DNA of 64,000 bases from Burkholderia plantarii (GTDB taxonomy: Bacteria; Pseudomonadota; Gammaproteobacteria; Burkholderiales; Burkholderiaceae). The notes beneath the pieces are model-generated. The model was given only the letters and a program-made list of their open reading frames with translations, did no database searches and was not told the origin of the DNA. Location: contig NZ_CP007212.1 of assembly GCF_001411805.1 (NCBI RefSeq), positions 2,542,001 to 2,606,000 of the forward strand, written 5' to 3'. A program made the translations under genes and the position numbers. Shown here piece after piece: positions 10,444-20,824 of this stretch. Numbering within the stretch: the first letter of the stretch is position 1; each line of letters starts with the position of its first letter.

Positions 10444-11301
10444 ATGCGCTTGATCGACTGGAACATTCAATGGGGTCGGGACGCGAGCGGTCGGGTCGAC
10501 CTGTCGCGCACGGTCGCCGAGGCGCGCGCCCTCGCCGATTTCGACGTGTTCTGCGTGCAGGAACTCACGCGCGGCTTCGAAGCGCTGCCCGGCGGCCCCG
10601 GGCCGGACCAGTTCGCCGAACTGGCCGCGCTGCTGCCGGACTACACGGTGATCGAGGCGATCGCGGTGGACCTGCCGCCCGCCGCCGGCGGCACCGCGCG
10701 GCGCCAGTTCGGCAACGCGATCGCGACCCGGCTGCCGGTCGGGCGCGTGCTGCGCCATACGCTGCCGTGGCCGGCCGAAGCCGGCACGCCGTCGATGCCG
10801 CGCAACGCGCTCGAGGTCAACCTGTCCGGCGCGGGCGGGCCGCTGCGGATCGTCACGACGCATCTGGAGTTCTACTCGGCCGCGCAGCGCCTCGCGCAGG
10901 TGGACGCGCTGCGCGCGCAGCATCGCGAGGCGGCCGGCCACGCGCGCCGCCCGGCGCCGGCGGAAACGCCGGACGAGCCGTTCGCGGAGCCGGCGCGCGC
11001 GCTCGACGCGATCGCCTGCGGCGACTTCAACAGCGCGTATCGCGACGACGCCTACCGGCGGATCACGGCCCCGATCGCCGACGCGCCCGCCTTCGTCGAT
11101 GCCTGGACGCATGCGCATCCGGGCGCGACGCCGCCGCCCACGGCGGGTGTCTACGACACGGTGCAATGGAAGGACGGCGCGATGACCTGCGATTTCGTGT
11201 TCGTGACCGACACGCTCGCGGAGCGGATCGTGCGCTGCGAGATCGACGGCGCGACGCGCGCCTCCGATCACCAGCCGATCCTGCTCGAGCTGCGCGACTG
11301 A
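10444..11301 (+). CDS. Endonuclease/exonuclease/phosphatase (EEP) family hydrolase
   Basis: 285-residue metal-dependent phosphodiesterase-fold protein. Motifs in order are the N-terminal DWNIQWGRD, the metal-binding Glu in VFCVQELTRGF, TTHLEFYS, GDFNSAYRDDAY, and the C-terminal ASDHQPILLEL. These are the standard catalytic residues of the superfamily (ExoIII, DNase I, sphingomyelinase). No signal peptide is visible, so it is probably cytoplasmic. The substrate cannot be read from the sequence. It is a stand-alone gene with a convergent exonuclease gene 78 bases downstream. Confidence 0.85.
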   Translation: MRLIDWNIQWGRDASGRVDLSRTVAEARALADFDVFCVQELTRGFEALPGGPGPDQFAELAALLPDYTVIEAIAVDLPPAAGGTARRQFGNAIATRLPVGRVLRHTLPWPAEAGTPSMPRNALEVNLSGAGGPLRIVTTHLEFYSAAQRLAQVDALRAQHREAAGHARRPAPAETPDEPFAEPARALDAIACGDFNSAYRDDAYRRITAPIADAPAFVDAWTHAHPGATPPPTAGVYDTVQWKDGAMTCDFVFVTDTLAERIVRCEIDGATRASDHQPILLELRD

Positions 11302-11379
11302 CCGGGTCGCCCCAGCGCGGTCGAAACGTGGCCGAAGCGTGAGCAAATGCGCGAGCCGGGCGGCCCAACTACGCGCGCC

Positions 11380-12162
11380 TCATGCCTGCTTCGGAAACGC
11401 CGCCAGGTACTCGGCCCAGTGCGGCGCCGGTTCGGCCGCGAGCGCTTCCTTCACGAGCCGTATCTCGTCCGCGTACTCGGGCGGCGTGAGCCCGCCGCGC
11501 ATCATCTGGAAGCGGCAGTACAGCAGGTAGGTGTTGACGACGTCGGTCTCGCAGTAATGGCGGATGTCGTCGATCTGGCCGTCGCGATAGGCCGCCCAGA
11601 CCTGGCCGCCGTCCATCCCGAGCTTGCCCGGAAAGCCGCACAGCTTGGCCAGCGCGTCGAGTGGCGCGCTCGCGCGCGGCTGGTACAGCGCGAGCAGGTC
11701 CATCAGGTCGGTATGCCGACTGTGATAGCGCGACAGGTAGTTGTTCCACTTGAACTCGCGGTCGTCCTCGCCCATGTCCCAGTAGCGCGGCGCCGGGATG
11801 CCATGCACCAGCGCGCGGTAGTGGAGCACCGGCAGGTCGAAGCCGCCGCCGTTCCACGAGACGAGCTGCGGCGTGTATTTCTCGATGGTGCGGTAGAACG
11901 ACTGAATCAGCGCGGCCTCGCCGTCCTGCGCGGTGCCGAGCGAGCGCACGCGGAACCCGCTCTTGTCGCGGAACACGCAGGAAATCGCGGCCACGCGCTG
12001 CAGATGGTGCGGCAGGAAATCGCCGCCGGTCTTCTCGCGGCGCGCTTCGAACGCATGTTCGGCCACTTCCGCGTCGGATAGGTCGGACGGCAAGTCTTCA
12101 AGACGGCGAATGCCGTCGACATCGGGAATCGTCTCGATGTCAAATACCAGAATCGGAGTCAT
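11380..12162 (-). CDS. PolB-like 3'-5' exonuclease (DEDD family)
   Basis: 260-residue predicted exonuclease with the DnaQ-like fold. Exo I is seen as VFDIETIPDVDG at the N-terminus. Exo II-like sequence is SWNGGGFDLPVLHYRA, and the C-terminal acidic motif lies in DDIRHYCETDVVNTYLLY. This family is described as related to the exonuclease domain of DNA polymerase B. The start at 12162 gives MTPILVFDIE; an upstream in-frame start at 12198 would overlap the end of rpoS and is less likely. It lies 7 bases downstream of the rpoS stop, so it may be read from rpoS transcripts. Confidence 0.85.
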   Translation of the reverse strand: MTPILVFDIETIPDVDGIRRLEDLPSDLSDAEVAEHAFEARREKTGGDFLPHHLQRVAAISCVFRDKSGFRVRSLGTAQDGEAALIQSFYRTIEKYTPQLVSWNGGGFDLPVLHYRALVHGIPAPRYWDMGEDDREFKWNNYLSRYHSRHTDLMDLLALYQPRASAPLDALAKLCGFPGKLGMDGGQVWAAYRDGQIDDIRHYCETDVVNTYLLYCRFQMMRGGLTPPEYADEIRLVKEALAAEPAPHWAEYLAAFPKQA

Positions 12163-12169
12163 CAATCGG

Positions 12170-13264
12170 TTACAGAACGGCGTCCTTGCGAACGCCATTG
12201 GAGGCGAAGAACCGCTTCAGGCGGACCAGCGCTTCCTGCTGGATCTGCCGGACGCGCTCGCGGGTCAGGCCCATCTCGTCGGCCAGTTCCTCGAGCGTCG
12301 CAGGTTCGATGTTGTTGAGCCCGAAGCGCCGCTCGATCACGTGGCGGTGCTTGTCGGACAGACGCGACAGCCAGGCGCGCGTCAGCGTCTCGAGCTCGCG
12401 GTGCTGGACCTCGGCGTCGGGCGACTGGCTCTGGTCGTCGGGCAGCAGATCGAGCAGGCTGCTCGCCGGATCGAGGTCGAGCGGCGCGTCGAGCGAGGCC
12501 GTGTGCTCGTTCAGCGCGAGGATGTCGGTGACCTCCTCGGCCGTCTTGCCGGTGAGATAGGCGATGTCGTCGATGCCGGCTTCGCGGCGCTCGGCCGCCT
12601 CGCCCGTCGACATCGAGTTCTTCTCCAGATGGCGCTTGGCGCGCAGCACCTGGTTTAGTTCGCGGATCACGTGCACCGGCAGCCGCACGGTGCGCGCCTG
12701 GTTCATGATCGCGCGCTCGATGCTCTGGCGGATCCACCAGGTCGCGTAGGTCGAAAAGCGGAAGCCGCGCGTGGGATCGAACTTCTCGATCGCATGCATC
12801 AGGCCGAGGTTGCCTTCCTCGATCAAGTCGAGCAGCGGCACGCCGCGGTTCAGGTAGCCCTTCGCGATGCTGACCACGAGCCGCAGATTGCGTTCGATCA
12901 TCATCTGCCGCGCCTCGAACTCGCCCGCCTTCGCGAGCCGCGAATAGCGCTGCTCTTCCTCGACGGTCAGGAGCGGCTTGACGCTGATGCGGTTCAGGTA
13001 GTGCTGGATCGTGTCGGCGGTCAGCTCCGCCTGCATCATCGCGCGGAAATCGTCGGGCTCGGGCGCGCTCTCGCCGCCGCCGCGCCCTTCCCGCTCGCCG
13101 TCGGACTCCTCCGCACCGGATTCGCGCGCTTCATACTCGCGCTCGTTCTCGGCGGTATCGTCATCGTCGTCCTTCGAAGCGCCAGTGCGCCCCATCGATG
13201 CTTGCGTGGCACGACTGATCTTCTCAGACTCGGCTTGCGGCTCGTGGCGCTTCGATTTCGGCAT
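12170..13264 (-). CDS. rpoS: RNA polymerase sigma factor RpoS (sigma-38)
   Basis: Stationary-phase and general stress sigma factor. The 364-residue protein has an acidic, low-complexity N-terminal region (to about residue 70), then sigma region 1.2 ([17 protein letters not shown]), region 2 ([39 protein letters not shown] and the [12 protein letters not shown] promoter-melting segment), region 3, and region 4 with the helix-turn-helix [24 protein letters not shown] end. It is longer than E. coli RpoS (330) because of the N-terminal extension. It follows nlpD by 11 bases. In E. coli the main rpoS promoter lies inside nlpD, and the same layout makes that likely here. Confidence 0.97.
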   Translation of the reverse strand: MPKSKRHEPQAESEKISRATQASMGRTGASKDDDDDTAENEREYEARESGAEESDGEREGRGGGESAPEPDDFRAMMQAELTADTIQHYLNRISVKPLLTVEEEQRYSRLAKAGEFEARQMMIERNLRLVVSIAKGYLNRGVPLLDLIEEGNLGLMHAIEKFDPTRGFRFSTYATWWIRQSIERAIMNQARTVRLPVHVIRELNQVLRAKRHLEKNSMSTGEAAERREAGIDDIAYLTGKTAEEVTDILALNEHTASLDAPLDLDPASSLLDLLPDDQSQSPDAEVQHRELETLTRAWLSRLSDKHRHVIERRFGLNNIEPATLEELADEMGLTRERVRQIQQEALVRLKRFFASNGVRKDAVL

Positions 13265-13275
13265 GGTCGTCTCGT

Positions 13276-14193
13276 CTATTGAGGCGGCAGATACTTCAGC
13301 GGATCGACAGGTTTACCCTGCCGGCGGACCTCGAAATGCAACATCACGCGGTCGGAATCGCTATTGCCCATCTCGGCGATCTTCTGGCCTTTCGTGACGG
13401 AATCTCCTTCTTTTACCATCAAAGCGCGGTTGTGTGCATACGCCGTGAGATAGGTTGCGTCATGCTTGACGATAATGAGGTTACCGTAACCGCGCAGACC
13501 GTTGCCGGCGTAGACGACGCGACCATCGGCAGCGGCCTTCACGGGCGTGCCGGCGGCCCCGCCGATATTGAGGCCCTTGTTCTTCGAATCGTCGAAAGAA
13601 TTGAGGATCGGGCCGCGCACCGGCCACGCGAACGTCACGCTGCTCGGGCCGGCGGTGTTGTCGCCCGCGGCCGGTCCCGGCGCCGGAACCGCGGCGGGCG
13701 GCGCCGTGGCCGCACCGGTGTTGGCACCATTGGCGCCGTAGATCGGCGGCATCGCGGGGCCGCTCGACAGCGGCGGCACGGCGCCCGGCGACACCGAGGC
13801 GACCGCGCCGTTCGGCGGCGCCACGCGCAGCAGCTGATCGACCTCGATCTGGTTCGGGTTCGCGAGATTGTTCCACGCGGCGATGTCGCGGTAGTTCTGG
13901 CCGTTCTCCAGAGCGATGCGATACAGCGTGTCGCCCGGTTTCACACGGTAGTAGCCGGGCGGCGGCGGGCCGAGCGGTACCGGCGCCGCCACCGGCGCGG
14001 CGGACACCGACGCGGTGGTGCCGAGTGTGCCGGAGCGGTCCACGACGGGCGCCTGGTCGAGTCGCGACGCGCAGGCGGCGACGAGCAAGAGTGCGGCTGC
14101 ACAAATCGCGCGCTGGCCGATTCGCTGGCCGGACGTCAGCGGAATAGTCGATCGATTGTTTTGCATCGCGCGCAACATAATCATCTGTGTCAA
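13276..14193 (-). CDS. nlpD: NlpD: LysM/degenerate M23 amidase-activator lipoprotein
   Basis: Outer-membrane lipoprotein that in E. coli activates the septal amidase AmiC. The 305-residue reading has a lipobox ending at Cys41 (LLVAAC), a LysM domain (about 82-125, [18 protein letters not shown]) and a C-terminal LytM/M23 domain. The usual zinc motif is degenerate: KGLNIGG replaces HxxxD, while LHFEVRRQG remains, as in E. coli NlpD. That points to an activator, not an active peptidase. The start is uncertain: TTG at 14193 has GGAG 4 bases upstream and overlaps the pcm stop as TTGA, whereas ATGs at 14184, 14178 and 14166 lack a well-placed site. Confidence 0.92.
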   Translation of the reverse strand: MTQMIMLRAMQNNRSTIPLTSGQRIGQRAICAAALLLVAACASRLDQAPVVDRSGTLGTTASVSAAPVAAPVPLGPPPPGYYRVKPGDTLYRIALENGQNYRDIAAWNNLANPNQIEVDQLLRVAPPNGAVASVSPGAVPPLSSGPAMPPIYGANGANTGAATAPPAAVPAPGPAAGDNTAGPSSVTFAWPVRGPILNSFDDSKNKGLNIGGAAGTPVKAAADGRVVYAGNGLRGYGNLIIVKHDATYLTAYAHNRALMVKEGDSVTKGQKIAEMGNSDSDRVMLHFEVRRQGKPVDPLKYLPPQ

Positions 14194-15068
14194 ATCACTC
14201 CGGATTTTAAAGGGACAAAGAAAACGCGATCAAGCCGGGACTCCCGCCATTGCGTCGGCCCGACCCGCTCGACGAGCGTCAGCACCTGCGAGTCGCCGCT
14301 CTGCGCACCGACCGGCGCAATCAGGCGGCCACCCACGGCCAGTTGCTCAACGAGCGCCTGCGGCACGTCGAGCCCCGCCGCGGCGATCACGATCGCATCG
14401 AACGGCGCGGCCGACGGCAGGCCGAGGCGGCCGTCGCCGTAATGCAGCCGGATGTTCGGAACGCGCAACGGCCGGAGGTTGCGTTTCGCACGCTCGAACA
14501 ATGGCTTGACGCGCTCGATCGAATAGACATCGCGCGCGATGTGGCTCAGTACGGCCGCCTGGTAACCGCAGCCGGTGCCGATCTCGAGCACGCGCTCGGG
14601 CGAGCGGCCCGCCAGCGCGAGTTCGATCATGCGCGCCACCACCGACGGCTTCGAGATGGTCTGCTGATGACCGATCGGCAGCGCCGCGTCCTCGTAGGCC
14701 TGGGCAGCGAGCCCGGGATCGACGAACAGGTGGCGCGGCACGGCCGCCATCGCGCCGAGCACGCGCGTATCGGTCACACCGTTCGCTCGCAGGCGTTCGA
14801 CCATGCGCTCGCGAACCCGTTCCGACGTCAGCGCGAGCGCGCCGGCCAGTGCGGGTTTGCCCGCGGGATTCGCGGCACCGGCCGGGCCGTGCGCGGCCGC
14901 GCGGGCGAACCCCGCCGGCCGGGCCGGCGAGCCCGCGACCGAGGCGCCGAGCGTCGGCCGCGCGGGCGAAGCCGGATGGCGCTCGGTGGCGCGGACGGCG
15001 GTCTTGCGCGGCGCGCGCTTCAGGTCCTCGAGCGCAAGCGGGAACCGCTTGGCGCGCTCGCCGCTCAT
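14190..15068 (-). CDS. pcm: Protein-L-isoaspartate O-methyltransferase
   Basis: Repairs isoaspartyl damage in proteins using SAM. The 292-residue product has a catalytic domain from about residue 85 ([19 protein letters not shown]) with [14 protein letters not shown], the SAM-binding [15 protein letters not shown] and the C-terminal [17 protein letters not shown]. The first roughly 85 residues are an Ala/Pro/Arg-rich extension absent from E. coli Pcm (208 residues). This extension could be partly untranslated if a later start is used. It overlaps surE upstream and nlpD downstream by 4 bases each, so the three are probably translationally coupled. Confidence 0.93.
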   Translation of the reverse strand: MSGERAKRFPLALEDLKRAPRKTAVRATERHPASPARPTLGASVAGSPARPAGFARAAAHGPAGAANPAGKPALAGALALTSERVRERMVERLRANGVTDTRVLGAMAAVPRHLFVDPGLAAQAYEDAALPIGHQQTISKPSVVARMIELALAGRSPERVLEIGTGCGYQAAVLSHIARDVYSIERVKPLFERAKRNLRPLRVPNIRLHYGDGRLGLPSAAPFDAIVIAAAGLDVPQALVEQLAVGGRLIAPVGAQSGDSQVLTLVERVGPTQWRESRLDRVFFVPLKSGVI

Positions 15069-15826
15069 GAAGCGTCGCTCCGCGCACGCGCCCAGTCGCG
15101 CGTCACCGCCAGTTTCTGCGTATCGGTGAGATCGAGCTGCAGCGGCGTGATCGACACGTAGCCGTTCGCCGTGGCATGGAAGTCGGTACCGTCACTCGCG
15201 TCGAGCGCGGCGCCCGATGCGCCAATCCAGTAGATCGGCTCGCCGCGCGGATTGGTCTGGCGGATCACCGGTTGCGACGGGTGGCGCTTGCCGAGCCGCG
15301 TGACCTGCCAGCCCTTGAGCGCCGCGTAGGGCAGGTTCGGGATGTTGACGTTCAGGAACGGCTGGCCCGGCATCGGCTGCGCGAGGAAATGCCGGACGAT
15401 GTCGGCGGCCACGCGCGCGGCCGATTCGAGCTCGACCCAGTCCTTGTCGACGAGCGAAAACGCGATCGCCGGGATGCCGAACATGATGCCTTCGGTGGCG
15501 GCGGCGACGGTGCCGGAATAGAGCGTGTCGTCGCCCATGTTCTGGCCGTTGTTGATTCCCGACACGACGAGGTCCGGCCGCTCGTCGAGCATGCCCGTCA
15601 GCGCGAGGTGGACCGAATCGGTCGGCGTGCCGTTCACGTAGTGAAAGCCGCTCGCCGCCGAGCGGTGCAGCGACAACGGCCGCGATAGCGTCAGGGAATT
15701 CGATGCCCCGCTGCAGTTCTGCTCGGGCGCCATCACGGTCACGTCGGCAAACGGCCGCAGCGCTTCGTAGAGCGCGGCGAGGCCGGGCGCCAGATAACCG
15801 TCGTCGTTGCTGAGTAGGATTCGCAT
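15065..15826 (-). CDS. surE: 5'/3'-nucleotidase SurE
   Basis: Divalent-metal nucleoside monophosphatase, part of the stationary-phase survival gene set. The 253-residue protein starts at the ATG at 15826 ([15 protein letters not shown]). It has the metal-binding Asp8-Asp9 pair, [34 protein letters not shown], and a complete C-terminus, and is the same length as E. coli SurE. The same frame stays open far upstream, but that is not coding. The stop overlaps the pcm start by 4 bases (ATGA). Confidence 0.97.
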   Translation of the reverse strand: MRILLSNDDGYLAPGLAALYEALRPFADVTVMAPEQNCSGASNSLTLSRPLSLHRSAASGFHYVNGTPTDSVHLALTGMLDERPDLVVSGINNGQNMGDDTLYSGTVAAATEGIMFGIPAIAFSLVDKDWVELESAARVAADIVRHFLAQPMPGQPFLNVNIPNLPYAALKGWQVTRLGKRHPSQPVIRQTNPRGEPIYWIGASGAALDASDGTDFHATANGYVSITPLQLDLTDTQKLAVTRDWARARSDAS

Positions 15827-15897
15827 CCGGCGATTGTAACCGAGGAAAGATGGCGCGCGAACGACAGTCCGGGCGCCTTCGGCGCCGCCGCCGGGGC

Positions 15898-17103
15898 TCA
15901 GATCACGCGCCTGTCGCGCAGCGCCGCGATCGCCTGCGCGTCGTAGCCGAGCGCGCCCAGCACCTCGTCGGTGTGCTCGCCGAGTTCGGGGCCGAGCCAG
16001 CGCGTATCGCCCGGCGTCTCCGACAGTTTCGGCGTGACCGCGGGCAGCGCGATCTCCTGCCCGTCGGGCAGCCGGAACCGCCCGATCATCTGGCGCGCGA
16101 CGAACTGCGGATCGGTGAACATGTCGGCGACGCTGTAGATGGGCCCGGCCGGCACGTCGGCCGCGTTCAGCACCGCGAGCGCGGCCTCGATGGTACGCGG
16201 CGCGAGCCAGGCGGCGATCGCCGCGTCGATCTCGGCGGTGCGCGGCACGCGGCCGTCGTTGTGGGCGAGCGCGGGATCGTCGGCCAGATCCGGCCGCTCG
16301 ATCGCCTGCATCAGGCGCTTGAAGATCGGATCGCTGTTGCCGCCGATCACGATGCTGCCGTCCACGCAGGCGTAGGTGTTCGACGGCACGATGCCGGGCA
16401 GCGACGCGCCGGTGCGCTCGCGCACCATGCCGTACACGCCGTACTCGGGCACCACGCTCTCCATCATGTTGAACACGGCCTCGTAGAGCGCGACGTCGAC
16501 CACCTGCCCGTTGCCGCCGTTCATGTTGCGATGGTGCAGCGCCATCATCGCGCCGATCACGCCGTGCAGCGCCGCGATCGAATCGCCGATCGAGATGCCG
16601 ATGCGCGGCGGCGGCAGTTCCGGATAGCCGGTGATATGGCGTAGCCCGCCCATCGACTCGGCGATCGCGCCGAAGCCGGGCCGGTCGCGGTACGGGCCGC
16701 TCTGGCCATAGCCGGACAGCCGCACCATCACGAGGCCGGGATTGCCGGCGGACAACACGTCGTAGCCGAGGCCAAGCTTCTCGAGCAGGCCGGGCCGGAA
16801 ATTCTCGATCACGATGTCGGCCTCGGCGGCGAGCTGCTGCGCGATGCGCCGGCCCTCGTCGGTCTTCAGGTTCAGCGTGACCGACTTCTTGTTGCGCGCC
16901 TGCACCGACCACCAGAGCGAGGTGCCGCCCGCCTCCGGATAGAGCTTGCGCCACTTGCGCAGCGGATCGCCGCCGTTCGGGTCCTCGATCTTGATCACTT
17001 CGGCGCCGAACTCGGCGAACAGGCGCGCCGCGAACGGCCCCGCGATCAGCGTGCCGAATTCGAGCACCTTGACGCCCGCGAGCGGGCCCGGTTTTGCGCT
17101 CAT
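15898..17103 (-). CDS. Class III (CaiB/BaiF, formyl-CoA transferase family) CoA-transferase
   Basis: 401-residue CoA-transferase. N-terminal features are [31 protein letters not shown] and [11 protein letters not shown]. The expected catalytic aspartate is Asp174 in [13 protein letters not shown]. The C-terminal half has [20 protein letters not shown]. Family members move CoA between organic acids (formate/oxalate, carnitine, succinate/mesaconate and others); the true substrate cannot be told from sequence. It is 46 bases downstream of recR on the same strand, which looks like chance operon membership and not a shared function. Confidence 0.9.
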   Translation of the reverse strand: MSAKPGPLAGVKVLEFGTLIAGPFAARLFAEFGAEVIKIEDPNGGDPLRKWRKLYPEAGGTSLWWSVQARNKKSVTLNLKTDEGRRIAQQLAAEADIVIENFRPGLLEKLGLGYDVLSAGNPGLVMVRLSGYGQSGPYRDRPGFGAIAESMGGLRHITGYPELPPPRIGISIGDSIAALHGVIGAMMALHHRNMNGGNGQVVDVALYEAVFNMMESVVPEYGVYGMVRERTGASLPGIVPSNTYACVDGSIVIGGNSDPIFKRLMQAIERPDLADDPALAHNDGRVPRTAEIDAAIAAWLAPRTIEAALAVLNAADVPAGPIYSVADMFTDPQFVARQMIGRFRLPDGQEIALPAVTPKLSETPGDTRWLGPELGEHTDEVLGALGYDAQAIAALRDRRVI

Positions 17104-17149
17104 CTGCTGGGTATCTCCGGAGCGGCTCGCGAACGCAGCCGCGTTGCGA

Positions 17150-17746
17150 TCACATGGTGCGGCGGTCGAGCATCGCGCGCGCGATGGTGCCCGCGTCGAC
17201 GTATTCGAGTTCGCCGCCCACCGGCACGCCGCGCGCGAGCCGCGTGACCGACAGGCCGCGCGCCTTCAGGGTCTGGCCGAGGTAATGGGCGGTCGCCTCG
17301 CCCTCGTTCGTGAAGTTGGTCGCGAGCACGACCTCCTTCACGATGCCGTCCGAGGCGCGCCGCACGAGCCGGTCGAAATGGATTTCCTTCGGACCGATGC
17401 CGTCGAGCGGACTGAGCCGCCCCATCAGCACGAAATAGAGGCCGCGGTAGGTCAGCGTCTGTTCGAGCATGATCTGGTCGGCTGGCGTCTCGACCACGCA
17501 GAGCAGGCTAGGATCGCGCTCGGTGTCGCTGCAGACCTCGCAGATCTGCGCCTCGGTGAAGGTGTTGCACTTCTCGCAGTGCTTCAGATGGTCGGTGGCA
17601 AACAGCAGCGACTGCCCGAGCCGCTCGGCGCCCTCCCGATCGTGCTGCATCAGGTGGTACGCCATCCGCTGGGCGGATTTCGGGCCGACGCCGGGCAGCA
17701 CGCGCAGCGCTTCGACGAGGGCGGACAGGGCGGACGGCTGCTTCAT
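17150..17746 (-). CDS. recR: Recombination mediator protein RecR
   Basis: Works with RecO (and RecF) to load RecA on SSB-coated single-stranded gaps. At 198 residues it is standard length. It has an N-terminal helix-hairpin-helix ([19 protein letters not shown]), a four-cysteine zinc finger ([16 protein letters not shown], about 57-72), and a Toprim domain ([14 protein letters not shown] to [16 protein letters not shown]). The dnaX-ybaB-recR order is conserved in many proteobacteria; the spacing to ybaB is 42 bases. Confidence 0.97.
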   Translation of the reverse strand: MKQPSALSALVEALRVLPGVGPKSAQRMAYHLMQHDREGAERLGQSLLFATDHLKHCEKCNTFTEAQICEVCSDTERDPSLLCVVETPADQIMLEQTLTYRGLYFVLMGRLSPLDGIGPKEIHFDRLVRRASDGIVKEVVLATNFTNEGEATAHYLGQTLKARGLSVTRLARGVPVGGELEYVDAGTIARAMLDRRTM

Positions 17747-17788
17747 ACGGAACCGGCGTGCGAGTCGTGGATCAGCTTCGGTGCCGCG

Positions 17789-18115
17789 TCAGAACGGCAG
17801 CTTGAAGCCCGGGGGCAGCGGCAGCCCGGAGGTCATGCCGCTCATCTTTTCCTGCGAGGTGGCTTCCGCCTTGCGCACTGCGTCGTTGAACGCCGCCGCG
17901 ACCAGATCCTCGAGCATGTCCTTGTCGTCCGCGAGCAGGCTCGGGTCGATCGCCACGCGCCGCACCTCGTTCTTGCAGGTCATCGTGACCTTCACGAGCC
18001 CGGCGCCCGACTGGCCTTCGACTTCGATGAGGGCGAGCTGCTCCTGCATCTTCTTCATGTTTTCCTGCATCTGCTGAGCCTGCTTCATCAGCCCGGCGAG
18101 TTGGCCTTTCATCAT
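17789..18115 (-). CDS. YbaB/EbfC family nucleoid-associated protein
   Basis: 108-residue small DNA-binding protein with the expected fold: an N-terminal coiled-coil-like helix rich in Met and Gln ([20 protein letters not shown]), a beta sheet core ([23 protein letters not shown]), and a C-terminal helix ending in PPGFKLPF, typical of the family. It binds DNA as a dimer and may coat recombination intermediates. It lies between dnaX and recR, as in E. coli. Confidence 0.95.
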   Translation of the reverse strand: MMKGQLAGLMKQAQQMQENMKKMQEQLALIEVEGQSGAGLVKVTMTCKNEVRRVAIDPSLLADDKDMLEDLVAAAFNDAVRKAEATSQEKMSGMTSGLPLPPGFKLPF

Positions 18116-18199
18116 GGACGTGCTCCTTGGTGTTCGTGTGAGACCGGCGCGATCTTAGCGCCGGTTCCGGAATTAGGGAATGGGATGCGCGCGGCGCGC

Positions 18200-20824
18200 T
18201 CAGTGCAGCGTCGGCGCGCCGCCTTGGCCGGCCGGCCCGACCGCCGCGGCGTCGCTCGCGACGGGCCGCACCGAGCCCTCGACGATGCGCGCGCCGAAAT
18301 CGCGAATCAATTGCTGGACAAATGGATCGGCGCCGATTTCCTGCTCGGCCTCGCGCTGGCGCTTCGCGCGCTCGACCGCGTCGAGCGCGGCCGCCGTGCG
18401 GCGCGCGGGACCGACCTCGACGGCCACCTCGACCGGCTTGCCGAGCGCCTCGGCGAGCGCCGCCTTCAGCTTGACAACCTGGGCCGCCTCCGCGTACTGC
18501 GGCACCGGCACGGCCAGCTTCAGCACGCCGCCCTCGGCGGAGGTCAGTTCGCTGTTGAACGCGAGCTGGTACGCGACACCCTTGAGCGGCAGGCTCGCGG
18601 CCAGCTGCGGCCACTCGCCGGCATAGCCGATCGCGTCGAGCGCGATGGCGGGCGGCAGCGGACGCGTGTCGACCGGCGCGGGCGCCGGCTGCAGCGCGAC
18701 GCGCACATCGTCGGGACCGCTGTCGAATACGGGCAGGTAGCCGTCGTCGGGCGGCGGGCCGTAGTTGTCATCGGCCGAGATCGGCAGGTAATCGTCAGGC
18801 GGCATGTCGTCCCACGGCGGCGGCGCCGACGGATCGGACCCGGCGGCCGGTCGGGACGAGGGCTGCACCGCCCGCGGGCGCGGCGGCGGCACGTTCACGC
18901 GCGGCGCGGCGGGCTTGGCCGCCGCTGCCGGCTTCGCGGCCGGCGCGGCACGGCCGCGATCGGACGAGACTCGCATGCCGGCGTTGCGCAATACGTCGAG
19001 CGCGGCGGCGGCGCCTGCGCCGCGCAACGGGGCGGGACGCTCGGCCGGTGCTGCAACAGGTTCGGCCGGCTCGGCCGGAGCCGGTCGCGCGGCGGCGGGT
19101 TCGACGGATTCCGGACGCGACACCGCGGCGGCAACCGGCGCCGGCCCGGATGCCGTCGAAACCGCTTCTTCGGGCAATTCCGTCGCCGGAGACCGCGCTG
19201 CCACGTCGGCGAGCAACGTGTCGGCTGCTTCGGCCGCTTCGACGGGGGGCGGCGTTTCGGCGAGCGACGCCGGCTCGGGCTCGGCCACCGGTTCGGCGGT
19301 CGGCGCAGCCCCGGTCGTCGGCGCGACATCGGGTGATTCAACCCGCGACTCGGCGGCCTCGTCCGCCACGATCGGCACCGCTTCGCTCGCTGGTGCAGCG
19401 GCAGCCTCGGCGGGCGCCTCACCCGATTCAGCAGGCTTCTCTGTATCGGCGCTCGCCGGCGCTTCGGCCGACACGGTCGATACAACGACATCTTGATACG
19501 CGACCGGCTCCACAGCCGGCTTCGCGGCAACGGGCTCGGGCACCGGCTCGACCACGGCCGGCGGCATCGGAGCCGGCATCCGCTTCGATGCCGCGGCAGC
19601 CGCCGGCACCGACGGCGTCGCACCGGCAGCGGCACCGCTCGCACGCGAGGCGGCGCTCGTCGCTTCCACCGGTGCGGCGGCACGACGGCCGCCCACGGCC
19701 ACGGCGGGCGACGCACCCGGCACCGGCGCGCCACCGCCCGCGGCAGGCGCGAACGCGAGCATCCGCAGCAGTGTCATCGTGAAGCCGGCGTATTCATCTG
19801 GCGCGAGACCGAGTTCACCCCGGCCGACCGTCGCGATCTGGTAATAGAGCTGCACCTGCTCGGGGCTCAGCATGTCGGCGAAGCGGCGCAGGTCGGCCGC
19901 CTCCGGCCACTCGTCGAGCACCGAGGCCGGTGCGAACTGCGCCCAGGCGATGCGGTGCAGCAGGCCGGCCAGATCCTGCAGCGCGGTCGAGAACGACAGG
20001 CTGCGCAAGGCCATCTCGTCGGCGATCGCGAGGATCTCGGGGCCGTCGGACGACGCGATCGCGTCGAGCAGCCGGACCATGTAGGTCTGGTCGAGTGCGC
20101 CGAGCATGCCCGACACGGCTGCCTCGGTCACCTCGTTGGCCGAATAGGCGATCGCCTGGTCGGTCAACGACAGCGCGTCGCGCATGCTGCCCTGCGCGGC
20201 GCGCGCGAGCAGCCGCAGCGCCTGCGGTTCGAACGCGACGCGTTCCTCGCCGAGGATGCGTTCGAGATGCATCACGATATGGCCGGCCGGCATCTGCTTC
20301 AGGTTGAACTGCAGGCAGCGCGACAGGACGGTGACGGGAATCTTCTGCGGATCGGTGGTGGCCAGGATGAACTTGACGTGCGGCGGCGGCTCTTCCAGCG
20401 TCTTCAACATCGCGTTGAACGCGTGGTTCGTCAGCATGTGGACTTCGTCGATCATGTAGACCTTGAAGCGCGCATCGACGGGCGCGTAGACGGCGCGCTC
20501 GAGCAGCGCGGCCATTTCGTCGACGCCGCGATTGCTCGCCGCGTCCATTTCGACGTAGTCGACGAAACGGCCCTCGTCGATCTCACGGCAGGCGCGGCAA
20601 ACGCCGCACGGCTGCGAGGTGACGCCGGTCTCGCAATTGAGCGCCTTGGCGAAGATCCGCGACAGCGTGGTCTTGCCGACGCCGCGCGTGCCCGTAAACA
20701 GATAGGCGTGATGCAAACGCCCGCCGTCGAGCGCATGCGTGAGCGCCCTGACAACGTGCTCCTGGCCGACGAGCGAAGCGAAATCCTTCGGACGCCACTT
20801 GCGTGCGAGAACTTGATAGGTCAT
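18200..20824 (-). CDS. dnaX: DNA polymerase III subunit tau/gamma
   Basis: Clamp-loader ATPase and replisome organiser. The 874-residue protein is much longer than E. coli tau (643). Its N-terminal AAA+ domain has Walker A GTRGVGKTTLSR, zinc cysteines in CETGVTSQPCGVCRACRE, Walker B VYMIDEVHML and the sensor arginine region LSRCLQFNLKQM. Next come the lid and collar domain III (to about residue 370), a very long Ala/Pro/Glu-rich linker (about 375-740), and a C-terminal domain V-like tail (WPQLAASLPLKGVAYQLAFNSE). I saw no A-rich slippery heptamer of the E. coli type, so a frameshifted gamma product is not supported by sequence. Confidence 0.96.
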   Translation of the reverse strand: MTYQVLARKWRPKDFASLVGQEHVVRALTHALDGGRLHHAYLFTGTRGVGKTTLSRIFAKALNCETGVTSQPCGVCRACREIDEGRFVDYVEMDAASNRGVDEMAALLERAVYAPVDARFKVYMIDEVHMLTNHAFNAMLKTLEEPPPHVKFILATTDPQKIPVTVLSRCLQFNLKQMPAGHIVMHLERILGEERVAFEPQALRLLARAAQGSMRDALSLTDQAIAYSANEVTEAAVSGMLGALDQTYMVRLLDAIASSDGPEILAIADEMALRSLSFSTALQDLAGLLHRIAWAQFAPASVLDEWPEAADLRRFADMLSPEQVQLYYQIATVGRGELGLAPDEYAGFTMTLLRMLAFAPAAGGGAPVPGASPAVAVGGRRAAAPVEATSAASRASGAAAGATPSVPAAAAASKRMPAPMPPAVVEPVPEPVAAKPAVEPVAYQDVVVSTVSAEAPASADTEKPAESGEAPAEAAAAPASEAVPIVADEAAESRVESPDVAPTTGAAPTAEPVAEPEPASLAETPPPVEAAEAADTLLADVAARSPATELPEEAVSTASGPAPVAAAVSRPESVEPAAARPAPAEPAEPVAAPAERPAPLRGAGAAAALDVLRNAGMRVSSDRGRAAPAAKPAAAAKPAAPRVNVPPPRPRAVQPSSRPAAGSDPSAPPPWDDMPPDDYLPISADDNYGPPPDDGYLPVFDSGPDDVRVALQPAPAPVDTRPLPPAIALDAIGYAGEWPQLAASLPLKGVAYQLAFNSELTSAEGGVLKLAVPVPQYAEAAQVVKLKAALAEALGKPVEVAVEVGPARRTAAALDAVERAKRQREAEQEIGADPFVQQLIRDFGARIVEGSVRPVASDAAAVGPAGQGGAPTLH

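Noticed and set aside
16946..19336. 796-codon plus-strand open frame
   Set aside because: Covers recR, ybaB and dnaX in antisense; a GC-skew artefact.
18200..20824. Programmed frameshift site in dnaX
   Set aside because: No A-rich heptamer of the E. coli type seen on the coding strand.
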